A stretch of DNA of 43,321 nucleotides from CAYMKE01 sp964390955. GTDB taxonomy: Bacteria; Bacteroidota; Bacteroidia; Bacteroidales; JBBRXJ01. Below are positions 25,785 to 34,777 of this stretch, piece after piece. Each line of letters opens with the position of its first letter. The stretch's first letter is position 1. Position numbers and translations under genes: made by a program. The stretch lies in assembly GCA_964390955.1 (NCBI GenBank), contig CAYMKE010000002.1, positions 1-43,321 on the forward strand, read 5' to 3'. Below the pieces are notes generated by a model that saw nothing but the letters and a program-made list of their open reading frames with translations, was not told the DNA's origin and searched no databases.

Positions 25785-27074
25785 ATGCAACACATTGCAA
25801 TCATTGGCAACGGCATAGCCGGTACCACCATTGCCAGGTATATCCGCAAGAAAGAGAAAACAAAATACAACATCACGCTCATTTCCGATGAGACAGCCCA
25901 TTTTTATTCACGGCCTGCCTTAATGTATTTATATATGGGGCATATGAAATTTAAGAACATAAAACCATATGAAGACTGGTTTTGGGGTAAAAATGATATA
26001 AGGTTAATAAAGGCAAGAGTTAATGAGATCAACACCAATACGAAAAAGCTGATACTTGATAACGGAGCTGATATTGAATATGATAAGTTGGTGATAGCCA
26101 GTGGGTCAAAGCCAAGAAAAGCAGGATGGCCGGGACAGGATTTGAATGGAGTAGGGGGAATGTATTTTTTACAAGACGTAGACTACATGGAACAACTAAC
26201 CCCGAATATTAAACGTGCCGTAATTGTGGGCGGCGGGTTGATCGGAATTGAAATGACTGAAATGTTTCGCACCCGTCAAATTCCCGTTTCCCTTATGGTT
26301 CGTGAAAAAGGATACTGGGGAAAAGTGCTTCCATATGAAGAGTCAATGCTCATCAACAAACATATTCGGGAACATCATGTTGACCTACACCTGGAAACAG
26401 AATTAGAAGAGATTCTTGGAGATGGCAATGGTAACGTAAAAGGAGTGAGAACAAAAGAAGGAAAGGAAATCGCGTGCGAATTTGTAGGTTTGGCTATTGG
26501 AGTTGTTCCAAATATAGATTTTGTGAAATCATCAGGGATCAAAACAGATAAAGGCATCCTTGTCAATGAATATCTTGAAACCAATATTCCCGATGTATAT
26601 GCTGCAGGAGATTGTGCTCAACACCAAAACCCCTTATCATATCGAAAACCAGTTGAACAAGTATGGTATACAGCCAGGATGATGGGAGAAGTGCTTGCCG
26701 AAACCTTATGTGGAAACAAAACAGCCTACTGTCCCGGAATTTGGTTTAATTCTGCTAAATTTTTTGATATAGAATATCAAAATTATGGATGGGTATTTCC
26801 AGATATAGAAGAACACCATACTACATTCTATTGGGAACATAAACATGGGAAAAAAGCGTTGAGGTTTGTTTATGATAAAAATAACGGGGCTGTGTTTGGT
26901 ATAAACGCATTTGGAATGCGCCTCCGACATGAGGTTTGCGAACAATGGATTAAAGAAAGGGTGCCTGTTAACGTGGCCATTGAAAATTTGAACGAAGCAA
27001 GATTTGACCCGGAATATTATCAGCATCATGAACAGGAAATACAACATGCATTTAATGATTTTAAACATAAATAA
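25785..27074 (+). CDS. FAD-dependent NAD(P)H oxidoreductase (rubredoxin/ferredoxin reductase-like)
   Basis: The frame is open from 25731, but the ATG at 25785 gives the normal start, MQHIAIIGNGIAGTTIARYI, and 429 residues. It is a two-dinucleotide flavoprotein: FAD site GNGIAG (~8-13), the SGSKPRKAGWPGQD loop, NAD(P)H site VGGGLIGIE, and the second FAD motif YAAGDCAQH. No redox-active CxxxxC pair is present, so it belongs to the rubredoxin/nitrite/ferredoxin-reductase-like group, not to the disulfide reductases. The NapH/NosR-like ferredoxin starts 135 bp downstream, a plausible electron partner. Substrate and direction are unknown. Confidence 0.87.
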   Translation: MQHIAIIGNGIAGTTIARYIRKKEKTKYNITLISDETAHFYSRPALMYLYMGHMKFKNIKPYEDWFWGKNDIRLIKARVNEINTNTKKLILDNGADIEYDKLVIASGSKPRKAGWPGQDLNGVGGMYFLQDVDYMEQLTPNIKRAVIVGGGLIGIEMTEMFRTRQIPVSLMVREKGYWGKVLPYEESMLINKHIREHHVDLHLETELEEILGDGNGNVKGVRTKEGKEIACEFVGLAIGVVPNIDFVKSSGIKTDKGILVNEYLETNIPDVYAAGDCAQHQNPLSYRKPVEQVWYTARMMGEVLAETLCGNKTAYCPGIWFNSAKFFDIEYQNYGWVFPDIEEHHTTFYWEHKHGKKALRFVYDKNNGAVFGINAFGMRLRHEVCEQWIKERVPVNVAIENLNEARFDPEYYQHHEQEIQHAFNDFKHK

Positions 27075-27209
27075 AGAATAAACTGTATAAATACAAATTA
27101 TATAAACCATTGCTACTCGTCAGACATACTGACTTTCTTTTGCACCCTTGAAACCCGGGTGAAATTATAATAAAATGTCACATTAATTTAACAGATTTAA
27201 AATTTTCGA

Positions 27210-28784
27210 ATGAAACAGACTAAAACAACAGGAATCATTTTATTTTTAGTGGGAATGGCTGTGCTCATTGCAACTCTGGGAATAAATAATTATAAACTAA
27301 CAGGAGATTCTTTGGATAAAGCAGTTTCACAAAAACAACATATCAAGTTACTATCTCCTGTTTTGGATGATATAAAGGATAAAGAATTTACATCTAAAAT
27401 AAAATTTATTCATGCATTCAATAAGCGATTCAAACAATTAAATGAACAATTTAAAAAAAATCAGGAATGGGATAAAGTAATATGGAAAGATTATACATTC
27501 CCTGTTGTTAAACATTCAAGTACAGGGCTACTTTTAAATAACAATTGGTGGTTTTTTATTTTTAGTTTTGGCTTGGTAATTCTCGGGGCATTCATGTATA
27601 TCCTGCCCAAACGATGGGAGTCACCCGCTGGCATTAAAAATGACCATATCTTTTTTAATCCCCTTTTATCAAGAGGTTTTATTGGAATTGTACTCGGATT
27701 CGTGCTCATCGGGTTTTACATTTTTCTTTATTGGTACCCCGAATACATTGTGAACTGGACGATTATGCTCGACCCGTTAAGCAAAATGATTAGCGGGAAT
27801 CCCGCCAGCCAATGGTTTTTTTATGGATTCATTTATACACTTGCCATTTTGATCATGGGCATCAGGATGCTGATCAACTACAGGCATAACCGTTATCAAA
27901 TGCTCAGAACCGGTTCCGTTATGTTTTTTCAGTTGTCTTTTGCATTCCTCATTCCCAATATTTTGGTTGCCTTGAATCAACCTTATCAAGACCTGAAAAA
28001 CGCCTGGCCATTGGATTACGATTTCTTTTTCGGGTGGCATTTAGATCAACTTGTTGCCAGTGGAACATTCGGGATTTTTATCTTAGTCTGGGGTATTGTC
28101 CTGGCTATCGTTGCTGTACCCGTATTAGCTTTCTTTTTAGGAAAACGCTGGTACTGCTCATGGGTTTGCGGTTGCGGAGGGCTGGCAGAAACCCTGGGCG
28201 ACCCGTTCAGGCATTTGTCAGACAAATCTTTGCGCGCTTGGCAGGTAGAACGGTGGATGGTGCATTCTGTACTGGTTATTATTGTCATAGTTACCGGTGT
28301 AACGTTGGTTAATTTTTTTACAGAAGGAAATATGTTTGGGAAATTAACCAACAACCTTCAAAAATGGTATGGATTCTTTATCGGTGCAATATTTTCAGGA
28401 GTCATTGGTGTTGGGTTCTATCCTTGGATGGGAAACAGGGTGTGGTGCCGATTTGCGTGCCCCCTTGCTGCACACCTGGGGCTTGTTCAGCGCTTTAAAT
28501 CAAAATTCCGAATCACAACCAATGGAGGACAATGCATGAGTTGTGGAAATTGTTCAACCTATTGTGAAATGGGGATTGATGTGAGATGGTATGCACAACG
28601 TGGACAGAACATAATCCGTGCATCATGTGTAGGATGTGGTATTTGTGCGGCAGTATGCCCACGGGGTGTACTACGACTGGAAAATAAACAAGTAAAAGGC
28701 CGGTTTGGGATTAAACGAGTCATGCCCGGCAATGACAGTTTTAAAGAACATACATTTCATGAATGCAAGCATTCAGAGCAATAA
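27210..28784 (+). CDS. NapH/NosR/CcoG-like membrane polyferredoxin
   Basis: A 524-residue inner-membrane protein with about eight membrane helices: one at residues ~5-24, then a periplasmic Lys-rich loop, and seven from ~113 on. Two membrane-proximal Cys motifs, WYCSWVCGCGGL and WCRFACPLAAH, are the CxxxC(P) signatures of this family. The C-terminus carries two [4Fe-4S] ferredoxin sites, CMSCGNCSTYCEMGID and CVGCGICAAVCPRG. Such proteins pass electrons across or along the membrane to partners in nitrate, nitrous-oxide or copper-oxidase pathways. No such enzyme is nearby, so the partner is open; the FAD oxidoreductase just upstream is the obvious candidate donor. The downstream glycosyltransferase frame overlaps or abuts its stop. 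Confidence 0.87.
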   Translation: MKQTKTTGIILFLVGMAVLIATLGINNYKLTGDSLDKAVSQKQHIKLLSPVLDDIKDKEFTSKIKFIHAFNKRFKQLNEQFKKNQEWDKVIWKDYTFPVVKHSSTGLLLNNNWWFFIFSFGLVILGAFMYILPKRWESPAGIKNDHIFFNPLLSRGFIGIVLGFVLIGFYIFLYWYPEYIVNWTIMLDPLSKMISGNPASQWFFYGFIYTLAILIMGIRMLINYRHNRYQMLRTGSVMFFQLSFAFLIPNILVALNQPYQDLKNAWPLDYDFFFGWHLDQLVASGTFGIFILVWGIVLAIVAVPVLAFFLGKRWYCSWVCGCGGLAETLGDPFRHLSDKSLRAWQVERWMVHSVLVIIVIVTGVTLVNFFTEGNMFGKLTNNLQKWYGFFIGAIFSGVIGVGFYPWMGNRVWCRFACPLAAHLGLVQRFKSKFRITTNGGQCMSCGNCSTYCEMGIDVRWYAQRGQNIIRASCVGCGICAAVCPRGVLRLENKQVKGRFGIKRVMPGNDSFKEHTFHECKHSEQ

Positions 28785-28806
28785 AATAGTGATAGATCCA
28801 ACAAAT

Positions 28807-29493
28807 ATGCATAAAGTTACTGTTATCATACCTGCTTTTAATGAAGAACATTCCATTGGGAACGTGCTGAATGATATACCAGGGGATTTGGTTCATGAAG
28901 TTATTGTAGTAGATAATAACTCGACGGACAAAACAACTGAGGAAGCCAAAAAAGCCGGGGCAACAGTACTATCAGAACCCAAACAAGGTTATGGATATGC
29001 ATGTTTAAAAGGCATACATTACGTGCAGTCAAATACTATTAAACCGGATATAATCGTATTTATGGATGCCGATTACTCGGATTATCCCGGTGAATTAGTG
29101 AACGTCATTCAGCCTATCATTAAAGATGATTATGATTTTGTAGTCGGTTCCCGTGCATTAGGAAAAAAAGAAAAAGGTGCCATGATGCCTCAACAAATAT
29201 TTGGGAATTGGCTTGCTACCCGCCTTATGAAAATTTTGTATGATGGAAAATTTACAGACTTAGGGCCGTTCAGGGCCATTAAGTTTGATAAATTATTACA
29301 TTTGCACATGCAGGATAAAACATACGGATGGACAATTGAAATGCAATTAAAAGCAATTAAACACAATCTAACATATTGTGAAGTCCCTGTAAATTACAAA
29401 AAACGAATTGGCAAATCGAAAGTAACGGGTACGTTAAAAGGCTCTGTTTTGGCAGGGATAAAAATATTATATTCGCTTTATAAATACAGATAA
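28807..29493 (+). CDS. GT2 glycosyltransferase, polyprenyl-phosphate (DPM1-like) type
   Basis: A 229-residue cytoplasmic-side glycosyltransferase with a GT-A fold: VIIPAFNEEHSIGNVL, VVDNNSTDKT, the metal-binding FMDADYSDYPGEL, and the acceptor-site GPFRAIK and YGWTIEMQLKA. This pattern matches enzymes that move a sugar from a nucleotide sugar to a polyprenyl phosphate. There are no membrane helices. The frame is open from 28705 (overlapping the ferredoxin gene); ATG 28759 is also possible, but ATG 28807 gives the usual start directly before the first strand. The next glycosyltransferase begins 2 bp after its stop, so they are co-translated. Confidence 0.85.
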   Translation: MHKVTVIIPAFNEEHSIGNVLNDIPGDLVHEVIVVDNNSTDKTTEEAKKAGATVLSEPKQGYGYACLKGIHYVQSNTIKPDIIVFMDADYSDYPGELVNVIQPIIKDDYDFVVGSRALGKKEKGAMMPQQIFGNWLATRLMKILYDGKFTDLGPFRAIKFDKLLHLHMQDKTYGWTIEMQLKAIKHNLTYCEVPVNYKKRIGKSKVTGTLKGSVLAGIKILYSLYKYR

Positions 29494-29495
29494 AA

Positions 29496-30986
29496 ATGGC
29501 CTGGATAATAATCATGTTGTATGGAGCCGCGTTGGGAATAATCCTTTTTTACGGGTTGTTTCAGTTTACATTGATCAGTCATGCGCGAAAATACAAACGT
29601 AAATCAGAAACCACACAGCATCCTGTATTAAATATTGAACAACCTCAAAATGTCCCTTTTGTTACAGTACAGTTACCGGTATATAATGAATATTATGTTG
29701 TGGAACGGTTGATCGATGCTGTAGCATCTCTTCACTATCCTAAAGAAAGACTGGAAATACAAGTGCTTGACGACAGCACGGATGATACATATGATATCAT
29801 TAAGCGTAAAGTAAAGGAAATACAGCAGTCTGAAATAAATATAAAACACCTTTATCGAAATGACCGGATAGGATACAAGGCAGGCGCTTTGCAATATGGA
29901 TTAAATCAAGCAGAAGGAGAATTTATTGCCATTTTTGATGCAGATTTTGTTCCTGAACCGGATTTTCTTATTAATACTCTTCCACAATTTGATAATGAAC
30001 AGGTTGGGATGGTACAAACCCGCTGGGGGCATATAAACGAAAATTATTCATTGCTCACCCGCATGCAGGCTTTTGGACTCAATGCGCATTTTAAAATTGA
30101 ACAGACCGGCAGGTATCACGGTGGAAGATTTCTTAATTTTAACGGGACAGGAGGGGTCTGGCGTAAATCGTGCATAGAAGATGCCGGCGGTTGGCAGCAT
30201 GATACAATCGCCGAAGACCTTGACCTGAGCTACCGGGCACAACTTAAAGGATGGAAATTTGTGTATTTGGATCATGTAGAGGCTCCTGCCGAATTGCCTG
30301 TGGTAATAAGTGGATTAAAAAGCCAGCAATTCAGGTGGACCAAAGGAGGAGCTGAAAATTTTAGGAAACTGTCTTCTAAAATAATTTCTGCCAAAGAATT
30401 TTCACTTAAAACCAGACTGTTTGCTTTGTCTCATTTAATGAATAATTCCTTGTTTATAATGATTTTTTTAGCCGGATTCCTCAGTGTTCCAGCGTTATTT
30501 ATAAAAAACATACATACACATTATAAGATCATTTTTAATATGGGGACGGTGTTTTTGTTCGCTACATTGATTTTTTCGTGGTTTTATTGGAATGCGTATC
30601 AATATACCAAAAAGAAAAAAATATTTAAACCTTTAGCTTTTATTTACGATTTTATTTTATTCTTATCCTTTTCTATGGGCCTTTCACTTCATAATACTGT
30701 TGCTGTGATTGAAGGATATACTGGCAGAAAATCGTCCTTTATCCGTACCCCTAAGTATAATATTAGCTCAGGTAAACAAAACAAGACTATCACCCGGTAT
30801 CTAACCCCAAAAATTAACTGGACAACATGGGCTGAAGGCATATTAACATTTTATTTTTTAGCAGGAATTATTACAGGTATAAGGTTAAACGACTTTGCAT
30901 TATTTCCTTTCCATACTATGTTTGCTTTCGGATTTGGGATGATTTTTTACTATTCTATAGAACAGGTTTGGCGAAAAACGATATAA
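29496..30986 (+). CDS. Processive GT2 glycosyltransferase, cellulose/mannan-synthase-like
   Basis: A 496-residue membrane protein. One N-terminal helix (residues ~3-25) precedes a GT-A domain with VQLPVYNEYYVVE, VLDDSTDDT (~91), FDADFVPEPDF (~148), AEDLDLSYRA (~239) and the processive-enzyme motif QQFRWTKGG (~278). Four to five membrane helices follow from ~305. This D, DxD, ED, Q/RxxRW set defines the cellulose synthase / CslA-like group, which polymerises or transfers beta-linked glucose or mannose from nucleotide sugars. The linkage cannot be predicted. It starts 2 bp after the DPM1-like gene, suggesting one glycan pathway. Confidence 0.87.
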   Translation: MAWIIIMLYGAALGIILFYGLFQFTLISHARKYKRKSETTQHPVLNIEQPQNVPFVTVQLPVYNEYYVVERLIDAVASLHYPKERLEIQVLDDSTDDTYDIIKRKVKEIQQSEINIKHLYRNDRIGYKAGALQYGLNQAEGEFIAIFDADFVPEPDFLINTLPQFDNEQVGMVQTRWGHINENYSLLTRMQAFGLNAHFKIEQTGRYHGGRFLNFNGTGGVWRKSCIEDAGGWQHDTIAEDLDLSYRAQLKGWKFVYLDHVEAPAELPVVISGLKSQQFRWTKGGAENFRKLSSKIISAKEFSLKTRLFALSHLMNNSLFIMIFLAGFLSVPALFIKNIHTHYKIIFNMGTVFLFATLIFSWFYWNAYQYTKKKKIFKPLAFIYDFILFLSFSMGLSLHNTVAVIEGYTGRKSSFIRTPKYNISSGKQNKTITRYLTPKINWTTWAEGILTFYFLAGIITGIRLNDFALFPFHTMFAFGFGMIFYYSIEQVWRKTI

Positions 30987-31245
30987 GTTATATCAATAAT
31001 TGAAAGAAAAGATGGTACTACTGCAATTATTGTGGAAAAAGTAATATTAGAATACAGAAGTCAGAAAAATCATTGAAGCTTATAATAAAACTATTCTGAA
31101 TTCCGGATACTCAGAATCAACTTCCACTAAAATGGTAGTATAACCGATTTTGATATATTTTTGGATGAAGGCCCTGACTATTTTAACCCGGAGGAAACGC
31201 CCCTGGAAAACAGGTAGGGATACCGGTGTTACGCCACATTGGAAC

Positions 31246-31288
31246 ACCGCCATCCTGGCGGTAATAACAAAGCCGGCAAGATGCCGGC
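31246..31288. repeat. Paired GC-rich palindromes, REP-like
   Basis: ACCGCCATCCTGGCGGT (31246-31262) and GCCGGCAAGATGCCGGC (31272-31288) are each perfect 7-bp-arm hairpins with 3-nt loops, 9 bp apart, in an otherwise AT-rich context. This 'rate-of-GCCGGCA' type of island resembles dispersed extragenic palindromes of many bacteria. Only one copy is in this window. Confidence 0.6.
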
Positions 31289-31329
31289 GGTACAGGGAAC
31301 CCCACCGTAAACTATATAACATTTTTCTG

Positions 31330-31530
31330 CTATCGTACCCGATATCTTCCGCCAGTAAGCAATAGTTCTGAAGAAATTACTTTGGTTGCTATATGTTTAA
31401 GATTCTTTTTGGTTCTCTTTTCTATTTCATTATCAATAGTAATTGCATCATAATTTTCAACCTTATCATATGTTAATCCAACAGCATTCTCTACTAATTT
31501 TCGCTAAACTTTATTTAATATATGTGTCAT
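31330..31530 (-). pseudogene. Broken short gene of unknown family
   Basis: Read on the minus strand from an ATG at 31528-31530, the frame gives MTHILNKV, then TAG (complement of 31504-31506), then continues in frame for 57 codons (RKLVENAVGLTYDKVENYDA and on to SSELLLTGGRYRVR) to a stop at 31330. The length without interruption after the stop suggests a real protein interrupted by one nonsense change. I do not recognise the family; it could also be a short active ORF with another start. Confidence 0.4.
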
Positions 31531-31662
31531 AAGCTGCTAAAATTTAAGGACATATATTTATATATTACAAATATAAAAAATAATTTACTTTTTCAAAACA
31601 AAAATTAATTACTTAATCTTATTTTTGGATAATATCTGAATTATTTGTAAAAAAATAAACAA

Positions 31663-32985
31663 GTGAAAAATCACCACCAATATATATTTATTTTTGTTAT
31701 CATCATTTCAATCCTCTTATATTTATACATAGGATATTGGATTGATCGTTCTGAATTTATTCATTTATTATTGCTTGATACCATCTTATTTCTCTGTTTT
31801 TTTTATTTTTTTAAGTATTTTCAAAAAAGATTTCATTTTCTTCATATTTTAGGATTAGGCGTTTTTTTCAGAGTTCTTTTTTTGTATTCTACTCCGGAAT
31901 TATCAAATGATTTTTACCGGTTTTTATGGGATGGGCACCTGATGCGTATCGGGATTAATCCATTCTTGCATACCCCTTCTCAGATTTTCGATACAATCAC
32001 GTTTCCCCTTGCAGATTCACTGTATGAGGGAATGGGAAGTTTGTCACAAAGCAATTATACATGCTATCCGCCGCTGCACCAATTCTTTTTTCTTTTGGCT
32101 GCCTGGGTATCTCCTTTTAGTATCAATGGGAGCCTGATTTTTTTACATGTTATCATGATATTGGCTTCAGTAGGGAATACTTTTCTGATTTATAAATTGC
32201 TTAAAAAATGGAATATAGCTCGATCTAACCTGGTGTTATTTGCACTGAACCCTTTTATCATCATTGAATTAACAGGCAATTTACATTTTGAAGGAATCAT
32301 GATCTTTTTCATAGTATATAGTTTGTATTTGCTTGTAAAAAACAAATATTTTTTAGCTGCTGTTATGTTCGGCCTTGCCATATCCATAAAGCTGGTCCCA
32401 TTAATATTGATTCCGTTAATAATTCATAAACTGAAGATTAAAAAAGGCATGGTGTTTTCTGTTGTATCCGGAGTTACATTCATCATTCTATTCCTGCCCT
32501 TTTTCAACCACGGGATGATCAATCATTTTTTCACCAGCCTGGAATTATATTTTCAATCATTTGAATTCAATGCAAGTCTTTATTATATCATTCGAAGCAT
32601 AGGTTATGCCATTACAGGGCACAATATCATCCGGACAGCCGGCCTTGTTCTTGCTGCCGCATCATTTTTAACGATCCTTCTAATTGCTTTTAAATCCAAT
32701 ACAACACAGTGGAAACAGGTCATCCAGGCTATGATGTTTACAATGACAGTCTTTTATATATTTTCAACCACTGTTCATCCCTGGTATATTGCGCCTATTG
32801 TCGTTTTATCTGTTTTTACTCCATACCGGTTTGTTATTGTGTGGAGTTTTTTGATCATCCTTTCTTACATAGCATATTCCAATCCCGGGTTTAAAGAAAA
32901 TATTTGGTTGATAGGATTTGAATATGTTACTGTTTTAATCACGTTCTTTGTAGAATACAAAAATCGTCTTAAAAGAGTCTGTTAA
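31663..32985 (+). CDS. GT87/DUF2029-like polytopic membrane glycosyltransferase
   Basis: A 440-residue protein with about eleven membrane helices and a GT-C-type loop after helix 2: PELSNDFYRFLWDGHLM followed by GINPFLHTP, and CYPPLHQFFF. These are typical of polyprenyl-phosphate-mannose-dependent transferases acting on the periplasmic side. It may use the lipid-linked sugar made by the DPM1-like enzyme at 28807; that link is inferred. The start is a GTG at 31663, placed in the leader AATAAACAAGTGAAA, like the AATAAACAkATGAA context of other starts here. No upstream in-frame ATG exists. Confidence 0.8.
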   Translation: MKNHHQYIFIFVIIISILLYLYIGYWIDRSEFIHLLLLDTILFLCFFYFFKYFQKRFHFLHILGLGVFFRVLFLYSTPELSNDFYRFLWDGHLMRIGINPFLHTPSQIFDTITFPLADSLYEGMGSLSQSNYTCYPPLHQFFFLLAAWVSPFSINGSLIFLHVIMILASVGNTFLIYKLLKKWNIARSNLVLFALNPFIIIELTGNLHFEGIMIFFIVYSLYLLVKNKYFLAAVMFGLAISIKLVPLILIPLIIHKLKIKKGMVFSVVSGVTFIILFLPFFNHGMINHFFTSLELYFQSFEFNASLYYIIRSIGYAITGHNIIRTAGLVLAAASFLTILLIAFKSNTTQWKQVIQAMMFTMTVFYIFSTTVHPWYIAPIVVLSVFTPYRFVIVWSFLIILSYIAYSNPGFKENIWLIGFEYVTVLITFFVEYKNRLKRVC

Positions 32986-33023
32986 TCAATCCTTGTATCT
33001 ATGAGTGTGTTATAACTTTTTCA

Positions 33024-33719
33024 TCAAAATTGATTATTATGATTATTATTTTGAACAAAGACACTTAAAAATTCTTTTTGTACAAAATGTATAATTTCAG
33101 GTATTTCAATTTTTTCCCCTAATTCTTTTTCCATCGAGGTAACCGATTTATCTGTAAAACCACATGGATTAATGTAATTGAAATAATTTAGATCTGTGTT
33201 TATATTAAAAGCAAATCCATGCATGGTAATGCTTCTGCTGGCTCTTACGCCGATAGCACATATTTTTCTGGCTTTATCAGGCGATTGTGTGTCAAGCCAT
33301 ACTCCGGTTGCGCCTTGCATTCGTTCCCCATGTATGTTATAGTTTTTTAAAACATTAATAATGACTTCTTCCAGATTTTCGATGTACTTCTTAATAGACA
33401 AGTTGAAATTTTCAAGGTCAATAATTGGATAACCAACAAGTTGGCCAGGCCCATGATATGTGATATCACCGCCCCTGTTGATTTTATAATAATGTGCATT
33501 TATTTTTTTTAAAAAATCATCATTGATCAAGAGATTATTTCTGTCACCGCTTTTCCCCAGGGTATATACATGAGGGTGCTCACATAATATGAAATAATTA
33601 GGAGTAGGTTGGTTGTTTAATTTAAGGTTGAGTATACGGTTAAATAATTCTTCCTGATAATCCCAGCATTCTTTAAAATCAATTAATTCAATCTCTTTAA
33701 AAATGATATTATTCGACAT
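33024..33719 (-). CDS. lipB: Octanoyltransferase LipB
   Basis: LipB moves octanoyl groups from acyl carrier protein to lipoyl domains, the first step of lipoic acid assembly. The 231-residue protein carries RGGDITYHGPGQL (82-94), the catalytic Lys152 in RKICAIGVRA, the HGFAFNINTDL segment, and the acyl-enzyme Cys186 in YINPCGFTD. The length fits the family. LipA is encoded 5 bp upstream on the same strand, so the pathway's two enzymes are co-expressed. Confidence 0.97.
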   Translation of the reverse strand: MSNNIIFKEIELIDFKECWDYQEELFNRILNLKLNNQPTPNYFILCEHPHVYTLGKSGDRNNLLINDDFLKKINAHYYKINRGGDITYHGPGQLVGYPIIDLENFNLSIKKYIENLEEVIINVLKNYNIHGERMQGATGVWLDTQSPDKARKICAIGVRASRSITMHGFAFNINTDLNYFNYINPCGFTDKSVTSMEKELGEKIEIPEIIHFVQKEFLSVFVQNNNHNNQF

Positions 33720-33724
33720 GATAT

Positions 33725-34594
33725 TTATTTATCTATATGAATATGTTTTTCCGCGTGGTAAGATGAGCGTACCAGGGGAGCGCTTTCAACAAATGAAAAT
33801 CCTTTTTTTAAACCTGTTTCTTTGTATGCATTGAATTGTTCGGGTGGTACAAATCTTTGTACTTCAATGTTTTTTTTAGATGGCTGAAGATATTGGCCAA
33901 TAGTGAATACATTGCATCCTGCTTTTAGCGAATCATCCATTGTATGGTAAACTTCGTCATCTGATTCCCCCAATCCCACCATGATCCCTGTTTTTGTAAT
34001 AATACCGGAATTACTGATCTGCTTCAAAACATCCAGGCTCCTTAGATATTGGGCTTTTGAACGAATTTCAGGTGTAAGCCGCTCAACGGTTTCAAGGTTA
34101 TGTGAAATCACTTCGGGGTTCTCTGCAATAATTTTTTCAATAAAACGCTCTTTCCCGTTAAAATCGGGGATCAATACTTCCATTGTAATATCCGGGTTTA
34201 CAGATTTAACCGTATGGATGGTTTCTGCCCAAAACCCGGCTCCGAAGTCATCCAGGTCATCCCGGTCAACCGAGGTGATGACACAGTGTTGTATGTTCAT
34301 TAACCTGATTGACCCGGCCAGGCGCTGTGGTTCTTGCTGGTCAGGTGAATTTGGTTTGCCGCTCTGTACACCACAGTATTTACAAGAACGGGTACAAATG
34401 TCACCGAGTATCATGAAGGTGGCTGTCCCATTTCCCCAGCATTCACCAATGTTAGGACATGTTCCGCTTGTACATATGGTATGCAGCTGATGTTGGTTGA
34501 CAATATTTTTCGTGTTGGAATATTTTTCCCCTTTTGGAAGTTTTACTTTCATCCATCGTGGCAAATGAGGTTTTTTGTGATTTTTACATCCCAT
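33725..34594 (-). CDS. lipA: Lipoyl synthase LipA
   Basis: LipA is a radical-SAM enzyme that inserts two sulfurs into protein-bound octanoyl groups. The 289-residue protein has the auxiliary cluster cysteines C41, C46 and C52 in CTSGTCPNIGECW, the radical-SAM CxxxCxxC C67, C71 and C74 in CTRSCKYC, and the C-terminal RSSYHAE (276-282) whose Ser ligates the auxiliary cluster. All key residues are present. It is first in a lipA-lipB pair and is divergent from the tRNA-Leu/tig side. Confidence 0.97.
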   Translation of the reverse strand: MGCKNHKKPHLPRWMKVKLPKGEKYSNTKNIVNQHQLHTICTSGTCPNIGECWGNGTATFMILGDICTRSCKYCGVQSGKPNSPDQQEPQRLAGSIRLMNIQHCVITSVDRDDLDDFGAGFWAETIHTVKSVNPDITMEVLIPDFNGKERFIEKIIAENPEVISHNLETVERLTPEIRSKAQYLRSLDVLKQISNSGIITKTGIMVGLGESDDEVYHTMDDSLKAGCNVFTIGQYLQPSKKNIEVQRFVPPEQFNAYKETGLKKGFSFVESAPLVRSSYHAEKHIHIDK

Positions 34595-34724
34595 ATATCT
34601 TTGTTGGTTTTAATTTAAACCGAAATTTTATAGGTTTTACGATAAAATTCTTTTTTAAAATGCAAGTTTACAGAAAATTTAAATACAGAAAAATCTGTAA
34701 ATGGAAAATATTTAACATAGTGAT

Positions 34725-34754
34725 TTTGTTTTACATAAAAATTCAATATTTTTG
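34725..34754 (+). promoter_or_regulatory. Predicted promoter of tRNA-Leu
   Basis: TTTG (34725-34728) and TATTTTTG (34747-34754) are spaced by 18 nt, the best -33/-7 pair in the window. Transcription would begin near 34761, 17 nt before the mature tRNA 5' end. No separate promoter is obvious for tig. Confidence 0.6.
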
Positions 34755-34777
34755 CATCATCTTTTAGAGACATTTAT

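Larger units (their letters stand above)
30987..31662. other. Decayed 0.7-kb gap between glycosyltransferase genes
   Basis: No intact gene is present. Visible are remnants of coding frames (for example a plus-strand stretch ending with the stop near 31141, reading IEAYNKTILNSGYSE), a short GC-rich island with two perfect palindromes (31246-31288) and a broken minus-strand frame (31330-31530). The rest, 31531-31662, is AT-rich and holds nothing I can name. It looks like a site of past insertion and decay. Confidence 0.6.

Noticed and set aside
27075..27209. Riboswitch or attenuator between the FAD oxidoreductase and ferredoxin genes
   Set aside because: Only a weak AAACCCGGGT palindrome is seen, with no T-run or known aptamer features.
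31246..31288. Paired palindromes considered as CRISPR repeats
   Set aside because: Only two hairpins, of different sequence, with no regular spacers and no cas gene.
31150..31365. Plus-strand 71-codon frame in the decayed gap
   Set aside because: It runs through the GC-rich palindromes (its 'RCRRY' run is the palindrome translated), has no start signal, and looks like a repeat artefact.
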